Assembly: GCF_001426905.1 (NCBI RefSeq)
Contig: NZ_LMFQ01000021.1
Location: forward strand, 235,558 to 299,557
Direction: 5' to 3'
Length of the DNA: 64,000 bases
Source of the DNA: Caulobacter sp. Root1455
Lineage (GTDB): Bacteria; Pseudomonadota; Alphaproteobacteria; Caulobacterales; Caulobacteraceae
A model generated the notes under the pieces. It saw nothing but the letters and a program-made list of their open reading frames with translations, was not told the DNA's origin and did not search any database. This document shows, piece by piece, positions 1-8,511 of the stretch. The translations under genes were made by a program, and so were the position numbers. Within the stretch, counting starts at the first letter, position 1, and each line of letters starts with the position of its first letter.

Positions 1-602
1 GCCCGCCTGCTGCTAGGTCAGCCCTCACGCCACGCCGTTTTAGTGTTCCATGCCCGGCCGGCCCTGGAGACGTGAGGTTTGACGAGGTCCCTACGCACGC
101 GGATCCCGCCGCCGACAGAGCTGCCCGCTCGATCGCCCCCCGCCGCCGCATCGGTCGCTGGCCATGCGCCCTTTCCCGCGTCGAGGTGGGACAAGGATAC
201 GGGCGGTTTGGAAGGGTGAGGACCAAATCGGGTCGAGAAAGTTCAGGGCGTTGAAATCGCTGAACTTTACCTGCTATTCGCCGAGCACATCCCGATCCGC
301 CGTCATTCTCGGACTTGTTCCGAAGACCCCGCGTTCAGCCGAGCTGTCGGTTCATTGGCGGGCCAGCCCGCCACCCCACGGTCCGCGCGGTGGAGACAGG
401 GGTCCTCGGAACAAGTCCGAGGATGACGGGAGCGCGGCCCATCCGGGGCGGGTGGGGGCATGCAACAAACACCGTCATCATCCGATGGATGTTGAACGCC
501 AGTAAGAGCATCGCGGCTCGAACACGTCTCTGCATTGCAAGGCAGCGGCCAAACACCTTAACGTAACGCCGTCTAGGGGTTGGGTCGGCAGAGGGGGAAA
601 CC
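1..602. other. Intergenic stretch with no convincing gene
   Basis: No open frame here looks like a conserved protein: the short frames are low-complexity, arginine-rich and overlap one another. The stretch contains a long imperfect inverted repeat (300-429, listed separately) and, at its right end, the purine-rich ribosome site of the protease gene that starts at 603. It may include the tail of whatever lies left of the window, but I cannot see a stop-delimited conserved frame. Confidence 0.5.
300..429. repeat. Long intergenic inverted repeat (31-bp arms)
   Basis: The left arm 300-330 and the right arm 399-429 are inverted copies that match at 29 of 31 positions. The 68-bp loop has further short GC stems. 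Its outer ends read CCGTCAT/ATGACGG, the same kind of end as the repeat at 13442-13579 (TGTCATCC/GGATGACA), which suggests a dispersed family of palindromic intergenic elements. A role in termination or RNA stability is possible but not shown. Confidence 0.7.
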
Positions 603-1670
603 TTGTCGTCACGTCGTAGCGCCGCGATCTTGGCCTTGGCCGCCTGGCTCCTGTCCTCGGGCTTCGCCCATGCATCGACTTCCCAGCCACCAACGCTGGA
701 GTCCCTGCAAACCCAGATCGACGCGATCAAGGCCAAGCTGCTCAAGCCGGACAAAGATGGTTGGGACAAGCTGACCGCGATATCCGGTCTGATCTCGGGC
801 ATTGCCGTGGCCGGCATCGGCTTCTATGCGACCAATGTCTACAACCGTCGCCAGACCGCCGCCGAAAGCGCGCGCAAGGATCGCGAGATACAGTTCGCCG
901 AGATCCAGACGGTCGAGAAGTTCATTGATCACCTGGCCTCGACCGATGAACAGCGGCGCAAGGCGGCGCTGATCGCGATCTCGGCGCTGGGCAATTCCAA
1001 GGTGGCGATCGATCTGGCCGAGGCGTTCAAGGGACCGGGATCGACAAGCGCCCTGACCACCATCGCGGCCACCGCCCCGCCGGAACAGGCCCAGCGTGCT
1101 GTCCTAGCCCTGCAGGATATCTTGAGTGATCTTAGCGCCAGGGTCGTAGCGATAGAACATTCAGGCGGAGGCAGAGGCAATGGCCTTTTGCTCAACGCTG
1201 ACGGGCTTGTGGTGACAGCTCGGCATTTGCTTGAGTCCGATGGCAGCACGCCGATCTACGTCCGTCTTCCGAGCGGCTCCTCCGTGTCCGCGCAGGTGGT
1301 GAAAGAGGATAACGTCCGCGACTTGGTCCTGCTGCAAACCCAAAAGCAGGCCGTGCCGCCCCTCGACCGCACGCCCTCGGACGCCGCGTTCGGCGAGCGC
1401 GTGGTCGTTGTTTGGATCGATCCTGGTCCCCGATTGAAAGGCGGGAGAAAGTTGGAAGTCGGACGTCTCCTGGAAGCAACTTCGCTTCAAACCGGCGAAG
1501 CGCCCTTCCGCGGCGTTGTCGTTCAAGTGAACGCCGCCCCGGGTATGAGCGGTGCGCCCGCGGTAGATAGCGCGGGACGTCTGCTGGGGCTCGTCCAGGC
1601 CTCGGACCAGAATGGGCAAACCAAATTGATCCCCGCCAGCGATGTCTTTGCGTTCGCGGCGGAGACCTGA
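603..1670 (+). CDS. Membrane-tethered trypsin-like serine protease
   Basis: A 355-residue protein with an N-terminal signal-like segment (about 8-25), a short heptad-like stretch (33-47) and a second hydrophobic segment (about 57-80), so it is probably anchored in the inner membrane with the C-terminal half outside. Residues about 178-350 look like a chymotrypsin-fold domain: His208 in TARH, Asp240 in RDLVLL and Ser316 in GMSGAP fit the catalytic triad seen in DegP/HtrA-like and trypsin-like proteases. No PDZ domain follows, unlike DegP. The start is TTG at 603, chosen because the AGAGGGGGAA just upstream is a good ribosome site. The substrate is unknown. The gene stands alone, convergent with the ligase gene at 1675. 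Confidence 0.7.
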   Translation: MSSRRSAAILALAAWLLSSGFAHASTSQPPTLESLQTQIDAIKAKLLKPDKDGWDKLTAISGLISGIAVAGIGFYATNVYNRRQTAAESARKDREIQFAEIQTVEKFIDHLASTDEQRRKAALIAISALGNSKVAIDLAEAFKGPGSTSALTTIAATAPPEQAQRAVLALQDILSDLSARVVAIEHSGGGRGNGLLLNADGLVVTARHLLESDGSTPIYVRLPSGSSVSAQVVKEDNVRDLVLLQTQKQAVPPLDRTPSDAAFGERVVVVWIDPGPRLKGGRKLEVGRLLEATSLQTGEAPFRGVVVQVNAAPGMSGAPAVDSAGRLLGLVQASDQNGQTKLIPASDVFAFAAET

Positions 1671-1674
1671 GCCC

Positions 1675-2832
1675 CTACCCCTCGATCACATGCGGCACGA
1701 ACCGGGCCAGGTTCTTGGTGACCACGCTGTCGTCCTCGCGGATGCCGATGCCGGCCGGTTCGTTGCCGACCATCCAGGCGCCGACCACCGGGCGCTTGCC
1801 GTCGAACGCCGGCGGCGGGTGGTAGGCCTGGACGATCGCGCCCTCCTCGCCATAGCCCTGGTCGAGCACCGGCTCGTCTCCGCCGACCACCTCGACATTG
1901 GCGCCCTCCCGCGAGAACAGCGGCTTGCGCACGAACCGTCCGCCCAGGGCCGACGCCGCCGGGTCGCCCTCGAAATAGGCCTCCAGCAGGTTGGGGTGGC
2001 CGTGGTGGCGCTCCCACAGCAGCGGCAGGATGCCCTTGTTGGACAGGATCGCCTTCCACGGCGGCTCGATCCAGCGGACCTGGGCGGTCTCCAGGTGCGC
2101 GGCGTAGGGCTCGCGCAGCATGAACTCCCACGGATAGAGCTTGAACGCCGCCTGCAGGACGAAGCCCTCCAGGTCGACGAACTGGCCCTCCTCGTTCAGG
2201 CCGATGTTGTCCATGGCCACGAACTTGGGCGCGAGCCCAGCCTGCAGCGCCAGGTCCTCGAGGAAGCGCACGGTCTGGCGGTCCTCGACCGCGTCCTCGT
2301 CGCTGGCGAAGTGGACGAAGCCGCCGGTGGGAAACAGCACCTTGAAGCGGTCGCGCAGGGCCTCGAACAGGCTGTTGAACTGGTCGGCGTTGGCCGGGAA
2401 CGTCCCATTGGCGATCAGTTCTTCGAGCCACAGCCACTGAAAGGTGGCGGCCTCGAAGACGCTAGTCGGGGTGTCGGCGTTGTATTCGTAGAGCTTGGGC
2501 TTGGACTTGCCGTCATAGCCGAAGTCGAAGCGACCGTAGAGCGACGGCGACTTGGCGCGCCAGGCGGCGGCCACGAAGTCGCGATGGCCGTCCGGGATCG
2601 CCAGCCGCTCCATCAGCTCCTGGCTGGCGGCCACCTCGTCGACCAGGTCCAGACACAGCTCGTGGAGCTCGGCCGCGGCCGGCTCCAGGTCCTGCTCCAC
2701 CTGGTCCAGGGTAAAGGCGTAGGCGACGCTCTCGTCCCAATAGGCCTGGCCTTCGGTGTGGTGATAGACGAACCCGACCGCCTCGGCCTTGGCCTGCCAG
2801 TCGGGTCGCGGCGTCAGCTTGAGGCGGCGCAA
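1675..2832 (-). CDS. Glutathionylspermidine synthase-like ATP-grasp ligase (YjfC/YgiC type)
   Basis: A 385-residue protein of the Gss C-terminal family: an ATP-grasp amide ligase that joins a carboxylate to an amine using ATP. The N-terminus (PRPDWQ, then YWDES near residue 36), YEYNADTP near 120 and the Glu/Asp-rich region with EGANVEVV near 310 are family hallmarks. There is no amidase domain, so it resembles E. coli YjfC/YgiC rather than full-length Gss; the true substrate of these short members is not established. The start is TTG, 4 bases after the stop of the PspA-like gene, so the two are co-transcribed. It is the last gene of the leftward arm of the yjf-type locus. Confidence 0.85.
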   Translation of the reverse strand: MRRLKLTPRPDWQAKAEAVGFVYHHTEGQAYWDESVAYAFTLDQVEQDLEPAAAELHELCLDLVDEVAASQELMERLAIPDGHRDFVAAAWRAKSPSLYGRFDFGYDGKSKPKLYEYNADTPTSVFEAATFQWLWLEELIANGTFPANADQFNSLFEALRDRFKVLFPTGGFVHFASDEDAVEDRQTVRFLEDLALQAGLAPKFVAMDNIGLNEEGQFVDLEGFVLQAAFKLYPWEFMLREPYAAHLETAQVRWIEPPWKAILSNKGILPLLWERHHGHPNLLEAYFEGDPAASALGGRFVRKPLFSREGANVEVVGGDEPVLDQGYGEEGAIVQAYHPPPAFDGKRPVVGAWMVGNEPAGIGIREDDSVVTKNLARFVPHVIEG

Positions 2833-2836
2833 GATC

Positions 2837-3562
2837 CTACTCGGTCTTGCCGTCCTTCTGCTCGATCTGCAGCGGCGGGGCGGCCGGGGCCAGGCGGGCC
2901 AGGACGTCGTCGGCGCTGGACTGGCCCGGCAGGATGCCCGCCAGGCGCAGCTTTTCGTCCAGATCCGCGCCGGTGCGACGGTCTTCCAGCTCGCCGGCGG
3001 CCTTGATCTTCTCGCCGCGGATCATCTGGCGTTCCTTGATCCGGGCCAGGCTGTCGGCGGCCGAGCCGAGCGAAGCGCCGGCCCCCGCGCCGCGCGCCGA
3101 GACGGCGGCCTGGGCCTTCTGGACGCTCTCGTTGACCTTCACGACCTCGACCTCGCGACGCAGGGTCTCGATGCGGCGGTCGGTGGCGGTGATGGCCTGG
3201 TGCAGCTGGTCCTCGGCGGCGCGCATGTCGCCGATCTGCGGCTCCTTCACCGAGATGTCCTGCTCGAGGTCGGCGATGCGCTGGGCCACCTGGCGGGCCA
3301 GGTCCATGTCGCCCTTGGCGACGGCGGCGCGGGCCGAGCCCTCGTACTTGGTGACCTGGTCGCGGAAGCCGGCGACTTCCTTCTCCAGGATGCGGCGGCG
3401 GGCCACCAGGGTGGCCATGTCGTCGCGGGCCTTGCCCTGGGCGGCGTCGGCGTCGCGGATCTCCTGGTCGAGGATGCGCAGGGCGTTGGCGTCGACGACG
3501 GCGGCGGTGGCTTCGTGCGCGCCCGCGCGGCCCAGGGTGAACAGCTTGTTCCAGATGGACAT
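2837..3562 (-). CDS. PspA/IM30-family protein (YjfJ type)
   Basis: A 241-residue, nearly all-helical protein with long charged coiled-coil stretches from about residue 25 to 160. This is the pattern of PspA/IM30 (ESCRT-III-like) proteins, which coat and stabilise the inner membrane. The start MSIWNKLFTLGRAGAHE and the acidic tail with LAPAAPPL match the YjfJ branch better than the canonical PspA of the psp operon, and no pspB/C/F is nearby. It sits between the DUF2170 gene (40 bases upstream) and the ATP-grasp ligase gene (4 bases downstream) in one leftward operon. Confidence 0.85.
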   Translation of the reverse strand: MSIWNKLFTLGRAGAHEATAAVVDANALRILDQEIRDADAAQGKARDDMATLVARRRILEKEVAGFRDQVTKYEGSARAAVAKGDMDLARQVAQRIADLEQDISVKEPQIGDMRAAEDQLHQAITATDRRIETLRREVEVVKVNESVQKAQAAVSARGAGAGASLGSAADSLARIKERQMIRGEKIKAAGELEDRRTGADLDEKLRLAGILPGQSSADDVLARLAPAAPPLQIEQKDGKTE

Positions 3563-3602
3563 GAGGGGGTCTCTCTTGAGGCTCTTATGGGCCAGATGGC
3601 TT

Positions 3603-4040
3603 TTAGGCGGCGGGCGCGAACGAGGCGCGCAGGTCCGAGGCGGCGTCTATGGCGTTCTGCGCCAGGGTGCGCAGCTCGATCAGGATCTCGTCGACCGGCG
3701 AGGTGGTCGAGATCTCGCCGAACAGCTCGTAATAGTCGCGCTCGCCCACGCTGCTGATGCCGAAGTTCGACAGCGGCACCAGTTTCTGGGCCTTGAGCAG
3801 GAATTCGTTGAACGCGTGGCGGTCCTTCTGCTCGTCGACCGGCCACAGCAGGGTGGAGGCGGCGATCTGCTGGTCGCTGACGCTGACATAGATTTCCAGG
3901 TCGCCGTGCCAGTGCATGGTGACCAGCAGGATCGGGTCGGCGCCTTCCAGCACCCGCACCGTCAGCTCGTCGGCGCCCCGTCCCGGCGCTTCGTCGAGCG
4001 CGGCTTTCAGGGTGCGGACAGTCCAGGCGGTCTGGCTCAT
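3603..4040 (-). CDS. DUF2170 protein (YjfI type)
   Basis: A 145-residue soluble protein without signal or membrane segment. The C-terminal half, with GERDYYELFGEIS and the helix DEILIELRTLAQNAIDA, is the signature of the DUF2170/YjfI family, which is found beside PspA-like YjfJ genes. Its biochemical role is unknown. I start it at ATG 4040 (MSQTAWT), because AGAGAGGA lies about 9 bases upstream; a TTG at 4061 in the same frame would include that ribosome site. It is the first gene of the leftward arm, divergent from the DUF2491 gene across a 194-base promoter region. Confidence 0.8.
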   Translation of the reverse strand: MSQTAWTVRTLKAALDEAPGRGADELTVRVLEGADPILLVTMHWHGDLEIYVSVSDQQIAASTLLWPVDEQKDRHAFNEFLLKAQKLVPLSNFGISSVGERDYYELFGEISTTSPVDEILIELRTLAQNAIDAASDLRASFAPAA

Positions 4041-4234
4041 GGGGGCGTGATCCTCTCTCAAGCCTGTTCAGGCGATTTCATACTAGATGGGCGGGCGAAC
4101 GCCAGTCGTCGAGAGCGCGACCTTACGCGGGCGCATGACAAGTTGGTAATCCCGCGCCCCCTTTTGTCCCTTCCTCTTTTTAACGGCCGGCGGGCGTCGT
4201 ACATGTGACACGAGTTTCGCAAGCCGGGTCGTTC
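4041..4234. promoter_or_regulatory. Divergent promoter region of the yjf-type locus
   Basis: This gap separates the leftward DUF2170-PspA-ligase genes from the rightward DUF2491-DUF350-DUF1190 genes, so it must hold promoters for both arms. It has AT-richer patches near 4077-4085 and 4160-4182. I could not fix a sigma factor class or an operator from sequence alone. Confidence 0.5.
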
Positions 4235-4876
4235 ATGTTCAGCAAGCTCTTCGGCCGCAAGGACGCCGCGCCCGCCTCGGCCCTGCCGGCGATCCGCAAC
4301 GTCACCCTGGGCCGCACGGTCTGGCTGGACACACTGGCCTGGCGGCGTCTGGGCGATGATCTGCGCTTCCCGCTGGACCGCGACACCCTGGAGATCACCG
4401 CCCAGGGCCTGGTCGACCTGAAGGACGGCGGCTTCGTGCACCGGTTCTACACCGACGACGACGTGATGTTCCAAGCCGTGTCCGACGACCGCGAGGGCCA
4501 GCGGGTCAACGACATCACCGTCTTCGTCCCCTGGGACAGCGCCTATCCGGGCGGCCGCGCCGACCGCGACGCCTGGGGCAAGCGGCTGCGGGCCCGCACC
4601 TTCACCGGCCCCGGCCTGCCCGAGTACCAGCGCCTGTGGTTCGGCGACGAGGCCGAGAGCCAGGACCCGGTGACCTTCTGGGAAGACGTCCACGACGACC
4701 GCGACGGCATCCCCGATCGGCGGATCTTCCAGACCTGCATGCTATTCGGCCGCGACCTGCCCGGCGAGGGCCGCGAGCTCCTGCTGGCCATCGAGCAGGA
4801 GAACGAGGATCGCACCGAGGTGTCGTTCGAGATCATGATCGGCGTCCCGCTGGGCGTCGGCGAATTCCGGGCCTAG
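4235..4876 (+). CDS. DUF2491 protein (YjfK type)
   Basis: A 213-residue soluble protein beginning MFSKLFGRKD. Features of the DUF2491/YjfK family are visible: LGRTVWLD near residue 30, GGFVHRFYTDDD near 70, ITVFVPWDSAY near 97 and the C-terminal SFEIMIGVPLG. The function is unknown. I prefer ATG 4235 over the in-frame GTG 4205, because the family starts with a short hydrophobic MFxKLFG peptide. It is the first gene of the rightward arm and is followed 20 bases later by the DUF350 gene, which makes an operon likely. Confidence 0.8.
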   Translation: MFSKLFGRKDAAPASALPAIRNVTLGRTVWLDTLAWRRLGDDLRFPLDRDTLEITAQGLVDLKDGGFVHRFYTDDDVMFQAVSDDREGQRVNDITVFVPWDSAYPGGRADRDAWGKRLRARTFTGPGLPEYQRLWFGDEAESQDPVTFWEDVHDDRDGIPDRRIFQTCMLFGRDLPGEGRELLLAIEQENEDRTEVSFEIMIGVPLGVGEFRA

Positions 4877-4896
4877 GCCTTTAGGGGGAGAAACAA

Positions 4897-5307
4897 ATGG
4901 ACCTGCACGGATTTGGCGCCAGCGCCCTGGCCTTCGTGGTGGCCTTCGTCGCCGCCGGCCTGTTCACGGTGATCTTCAAGCTCGTCTACCAGTGGGTGAC
5001 GCCCTACAACGAGGGCAAGCTGATCCGCGAGGGCAATGTCGCCGCGGCCCTGGCCCTGGGCGGAGCCCTGGTCGGCTATGTGCTGCCCCTGGCCTCGGCG
5101 CTCAGCAACACCGTCACCCTGCTGGAGTTCTGCGCCTGGGCGACCCTGGCGGGCGTGCTGCAGATCGCCGCCTTCACCCTGGTGCGCCTGGTGGCGATGA
5201 AGGACGTCGCCGACCGGATCGAGCGGGGCGACATCGCCGCCGGCGTCTATCTGCTGAGCATCTCCCTGGCGGTCGGCATGCTCAACGCCGCCTGCATGAC
5301 GGCCTGA
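4897..5307 (+). CDS. DUF350 membrane protein (YjfL type)
   Basis: A 136-residue integral membrane protein with four hydrophobic segments (about 9-32, 46-68, 74-97 and 112-134). The loop YNEGKLIREGNVAAALALGG after the first helix is the conserved motif of the DUF350 family (UPF0719), whose members often sit beside PspA-like and ATP-grasp genes. AGGGGGAGAAACAA just upstream gives a strong ribosome site. It probably places the partners of the locus at the inner membrane; no transport activity is known. Confidence 0.85.
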   Translation: MDLHGFGASALAFVVAFVAAGLFTVIFKLVYQWVTPYNEGKLIREGNVAAALALGGALVGYVLPLASALSNTVTLLEFCAWATLAGVLQIAAFTLVRLVAMKDVADRIERGDIAAGVYLLSISLAVGMLNAACMTA

Positions 5308-5315
5308 GGCGCGCC

Positions 5316-5942
5316 ATGACCGATCAACCTTCCTTCCCGCGTCGCCGCCTGCGCTCCAGCGGCCTGGCCCTGACCGGCCTGATGGCCGGCACCGCGATCT
5401 CGGTCAGCGCCTGCGACGATCCCGGCACGGCGACCCGGTGGGGCGACCCGCCGGCCGCCTCGCGCGAGATCGACGCCAAGACCTACGCCTCGCTGGACGA
5501 CTGCAAGACCTCCGGCGACATGACCGCCGCCCAGTGCCAGGCGGCCTACGACCAGGCCCAGAAGGACAGCGCCGCCAACGCCCCGAAGTTCGGCGACCAG
5601 CGGAGCTGCGAGGAGCGCTACGGCGTCGATCAGTGCGTGCCGCGCAACAACGGCGGCGGCGGCAGCTTCTTCACCCCGCTGCTGACCGGCTTCATCGTCG
5701 GCCAGGCGCTGAACAACATGGGCGGCGGCTATTACGGCGCGCCGATGTACCGCGACCGCAACGGGACCTATTACGGCGGCGGCGGATACCCGCTGTCGCG
5801 CGACTACGTCACCGGCCGCACCCGCGTGCGCACCGACAGCTTCAACGCCCCGGAGATGCGGGCGCCCGCCCGCGTCCAGAGCCGCAGCTCGGTGATCTCG
5901 CGCGGCGGGTTCGGGGGCTCGGGACGCTCGTACGGGGGGTGA
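5316..5942 (+). CDS. DUF1190 protein (YjfM type), lipoprotein-like
   Basis: A 208-residue exported protein. The N-terminus has arginines, a hydrophobic core (about 17-31) and a Cys in SVSACDD, which resembles a lipobox, so a lipoprotein is possible. The mature part has paired Cys (DDCKTSGD, AAQCQAAY, RSCEERYG, DQCV) and then a Gly/Tyr/Arg-rich tail, as in DUF1190/YjfM proteins. It starts 8 bases after the DUF350 stop and closes the rightward arm. Its N-terminal position was chosen at ATG 5316; upstream in-frame codons lie inside the DUF350 gene. Confidence 0.78.
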   Translation: MTDQPSFPRRRLRSSGLALTGLMAGTAISVSACDDPGTATRWGDPPAASREIDAKTYASLDDCKTSGDMTAAQCQAAYDQAQKDSAANAPKFGDQRSCEERYGVDQCVPRNNGGGGSFFTPLLTGFIVGQALNNMGGGYYGAPMYRDRNGTYYGGGGYPLSRDYVTGRTRVRTDSFNAPEMRAPARVQSRSSVISRGGFGGSGRSYGG

Positions 5943-5994
5943 GATCGGTCGGTCCGCTTGGACGCGACCAGACGCTCGCTCATGCGCCAGGCGT

Positions 5995-6010
5995 CCCGGC
6001 GAAAGCCGGG
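5995..6010. terminator. Short GC hairpin between convergent genes
   Basis: CCCGGC-GAAA-GCCGGG forms a stable GNRA-capped hairpin in the gap between the DUF1190 gene and the convergent Crp/Fnr gene. It lacks a T run, so it is only a possible terminator. Confidence 0.35.
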
Positions 6011-6078
6011 GGCGAAGGGGCCGCTCGCCGGCATGGCGTCGACGGCGGATTTCGATCCGCCGCGGACCTTCGGCGCGG

Positions 6079-6807
6079 CTACGCCTGGGCCCTGCCAAGA
6101 ACGCTGTCCGGCTCCAGCTGTCGGCGCAGATGTTGGACGGACGCCCGGCATTCGCAGGCACCTCTTTCGAGGCCTTTGCGATCCAGGATCTTCACCGAAC
6201 CGCGCGCGTAGCGGATCAGGCCCTGCCTTTGAGCGCCCATCGCGATGCGGGTGATCGCCGTGCGCGACACCCCCAGCATGACGGCGAGAAACTCCTGCTT
6301 CAGGGGCATGTCATCAAGCCCGCCGGACAGGTCCTGGCACTCCAGGAGCCAGCGGTTGAACCGCTCCTTGACCTTGTGCAGCCCGTGACAGGCGATGGCC
6401 TGCCGGCTTTCGGCCTGCAGCAGTTCGAGCTGGCGATGGACGGCCTTGCGCATGGCGGGGCTGTCGTCGAAGGCCCGCCGGTAAGCCACGGCGCGGACAC
6501 GATAGGCTTTGCCCGGGATCTGAACGATGACGCGGCTGTACATGACGCCGCTGCCCAAGGCCTCAATGAACCCGACGCCGCCCTCGCGGCCGACGATCGA
6601 GGTTTCCAGCGCCGCGCCGGAGACCATCACGGTGATCAGCGACAGCAGCCCCACCTCGGGCAGGTAGACCCAGTTGATCGGGTCCTCCATCTCGTAGAGC
6701 ACCTGGCCGACCGTGAGATCGATCAGTTCGAGATGCGGCCGCAACTCCTCGAGGTCCTTCTTCGACAGGGACCGCAGCAGCGCATTGTCCGGGGCGAACT
6801 GGGCCAT
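6079..6807 (-). CDS. Crp/Fnr-family transcriptional regulator
   Basis: A 242-residue regulator. Residues about 15-130 form a cyclic-nucleotide-binding-like beta roll (GQVLYEMEDPINWVYLPEVG, then VGREGGVGF), and residues about 150-220 form a winged helix with MLGVSRTAITRIA as recognition helix. It lacks the Cys cluster of oxygen-sensing FNR proteins. The regulatory ligand is unknown. It points away from the small gene and kinases to its right and converges on the yjf-type locus. Such short regulators are common in Caulobacteraceae near stress and envelope genes. Confidence 0.82.
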   Translation of the reverse strand: MAQFAPDNALLRSLSKKDLEELRPHLELIDLTVGQVLYEMEDPINWVYLPEVGLLSLITVMVSGAALETSIVGREGGVGFIEALGSGVMYSRVIVQIPGKAYRVRAVAYRRAFDDSPAMRKAVHRQLELLQAESRQAIACHGLHKVKERFNRWLLECQDLSGGLDDMPLKQEFLAVMLGVSRTAITRIAMGAQRQGLIRYARGSVKILDRKGLERGACECRASVQHLRRQLEPDSVLGRAQA

Positions 6808-7078
6808 TGGTCATCCTAGACTCTGTCGGCGCCTGGCGCGTCTTTCCCGCGCATCAACCTAAGCGGATGTGAACGGCGTCTGTTCCACTATGTGCTCGCG
6901 GTGACAGACCCTCAATTGGAGCCCGTGCGACGACGAACGACGTTGTCATCGAGGGTCTCATGGCCTCCCCCCCACATGCTAAGATCACGATCGGGAAGTC
7001 GGCGGAGCCATCCTGGCGCGGCCGGACGGACCAAGGCGTTCGGCGCCGAGTTCACGGCGCCGAAGATCCTGGCCAATC

Positions 7079-7255
7079 ATGATGACCGCCAAGCAATACC
7101 GCGCACGGGCCGATCTGATGGACAGGGCGACGGAAGCCTCATCGAACGGGGCCGTCATCGTGGAATGCCAACGCATGGCCAAGGAATGGCGAAGGCTTGC
7201 CGATCTGGCCGAATGGCAAGACGAAATGCTCGAAAAGGGCCATCCCGCCTATTGA
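7079..7255 (+). CDS. Small 58-residue conserved-looking protein
   Basis: ATG 7079 to TGA 7255 encodes 58 residues. The composition is protein-like: KQYRARADLMDRA at the N-terminus, then RMAKEWRRLADLAEWQDEM, a charged amphipathic helix with regularly placed Ala, Leu, Arg and Trp. I recall similar short proteins (YRxRAxxM...EWRxLAxxAEWQ) in Caulobacter and Phenylobacterium, but cannot name a function. The two neighbours on its strand are sensor kinases. It has no signal or membrane segment. A second ATG at 7082 is equally possible as start. Confidence 0.6.
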   Translation: MMTAKQYRARADLMDRATEASSNGAVIVECQRMAKEWRRLADLAEWQDEMLEKGHPAY

Positions 7256-7446
7256 AGCCGCTCGGATCCAGACGAGCAGGTTCGCGGAGAGCGACAATAG
7301 TTTGGAAGTTCTGCCGAGAACGATCTCAAGCGTGCTAAGGTGTCTCCAGTTCTCGACAATGTCGGATTGTCGACCTTAGAGAATTTCCAAAAATTCAGAC
7401 CGGGCATGGCTTTCGCTTCGCGAGCCTCCGGTCTCTGGGGGACGGC

Positions 7447-8511
7447 GTGGCTGCCCATTCGATACCTGGCGGTGACGCCGGAAATCACCTGGCCATGGCG
7501 ATCATCGGATCGTCGTCCGAGCCGCTTCTGCTCTTGAATCTCGATCTGACGGTGATCGCCGCGAGCGCGTCCTTTTGCGGGGCCTTCGGCATCGAACCGG
7601 CAAGCGTCGCGGGCCAGCTGGTCACCGCCCTGGGGAACGGCGAATGGAATGTGCCCCAACTGAAGTCGCTGCTCAAAGCCACGGCTTCGGGCAGAGCGAA
7701 GATCCCCGCTTATGAGATGGACCTCAAGGGCGAAGGCCGCGCGCGACGCCGCCTGGTGCTCAGCGCCGAAAATCTTCTGTTCGGCCCTCCGGCGCGACAG
7801 CTGCTGTTGCTGGCGGTGGCCGACGTCACCGATCAGCGTCTGGCCGAGAAGATCAAGGACGACCTCGTGCGCGACAAGGCCATCATGTTGCAGGAACTGC
7901 AGCATCGCGTGGCCAACAGCCTGCAGATCATCGCCAGCGTCCTGTTGCAGAGCGCCCGGCAGGTGCAGTCCGAGGAGACCCGCGACCATCTGCACAGCGC
8001 CCACAATCGGGTGATGTCCGTGGCCGCCATTCAGCGCCAGTTGGCCACGACCGGCGAGGCCGAGGTGCTGATCGGCGAATATCTGACCGAGCTTTGCGCC
8101 AGCATCGCCGCCTCGATGATCCGCGATCCCGACCAGTTGACGATCACCGTCGACGCCGACGGCAGCTCCACCAGTTCAGAGCGGTCCGTGAGTTTGGGTC
8201 TGATGGTCACCGAGTTGGTGATCAACGCCCTCAAGCATGCTTTTCCCGAGGAGCGGGCCGGAACGATCACGGTCGCCTATCGCTCGACGGACACGGGCTG
8301 GTCGCTGTCGGTCGTCGATGATGGTGTCGGCATGCCCAAGGGCGGCGTCGCGCCGGGCCTGGGGACGAGCATCGTCCGCGCCCTGGCGGCTCAGTTGAAG
8401 GCCGACGTGAAGATCATCGACATGGATCCCGGGACGGCGGTGCGTGTGGATCAAGGCAAGATCGGCGACGTCGCTCAAGCTGGCCCGACACTGGCGGCTC
8501 TGTTGATCTAG
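7447..8511 (+). CDS. HisKA_2-family sensor histidine kinase with PAS domain
   Basis: A 354-residue cytoplasmic kinase. Residues about 18-130 look like one PAS domain (LLLLNLDLTVIAASASF to VADVTDQ). The phospho-acceptor His153 lies in LQELQHRVANSLQIIAS, the HisKA_2 form. The ATPase part follows with N box VTELVINALKHAF (about 256-268), G1 box DDGVGMPKG and G2 box GLGTSIVRAL. The start is GTG 7447; an ATG at 7495 (residue 17) would still keep the PAS domain. No response regulator is adjacent, so it is an orphan. Kinases of this class act in general stress or light signalling in alphaproteobacteria. Confidence 0.85.
   Translation: MAAHSIPGGDAGNHLAMAIIGSSSEPLLLLNLDLTVIAASASFCGAFGIEPASVAGQLVTALGNGEWNVPQLKSLLKATASGRAKIPAYEMDLKGEGRARRRLVLSAENLLFGPPARQLLLLAVADVTDQRLAEKIKDDLVRDKAIMLQELQHRVANSLQIIASVLLQSARQVQSEETRDHLHSAHNRVMSVAAIQRQLATTGEAEVLIGEYLTELCASIAASMIRDPDQLTITVDADGSSTSSERSVSLGLMVTELVINALKHAFPEERAGTITVAYRSTDTGWSLSVVDDGVGMPKGGVAPGLGTSIVRALAAQLKADVKIIDMDPGTAVRVDQGKIGDVAQAGPTLAALLI

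Noticed and set aside
1..600. Short frames at the left edge as genes (for example 72-254, 335-817 minus)
   Set aside because: They overlap each other and a palindromic element, and their translations are low-complexity with no family features.
6840..6900. Possible general-stress (EcfG-type) promoter: GGAAC on the minus strand before the Crp/Fnr gene
   Set aside because: The second element at the right spacing reads CGCT or GCTT instead of CGTT, so the match is too poor.
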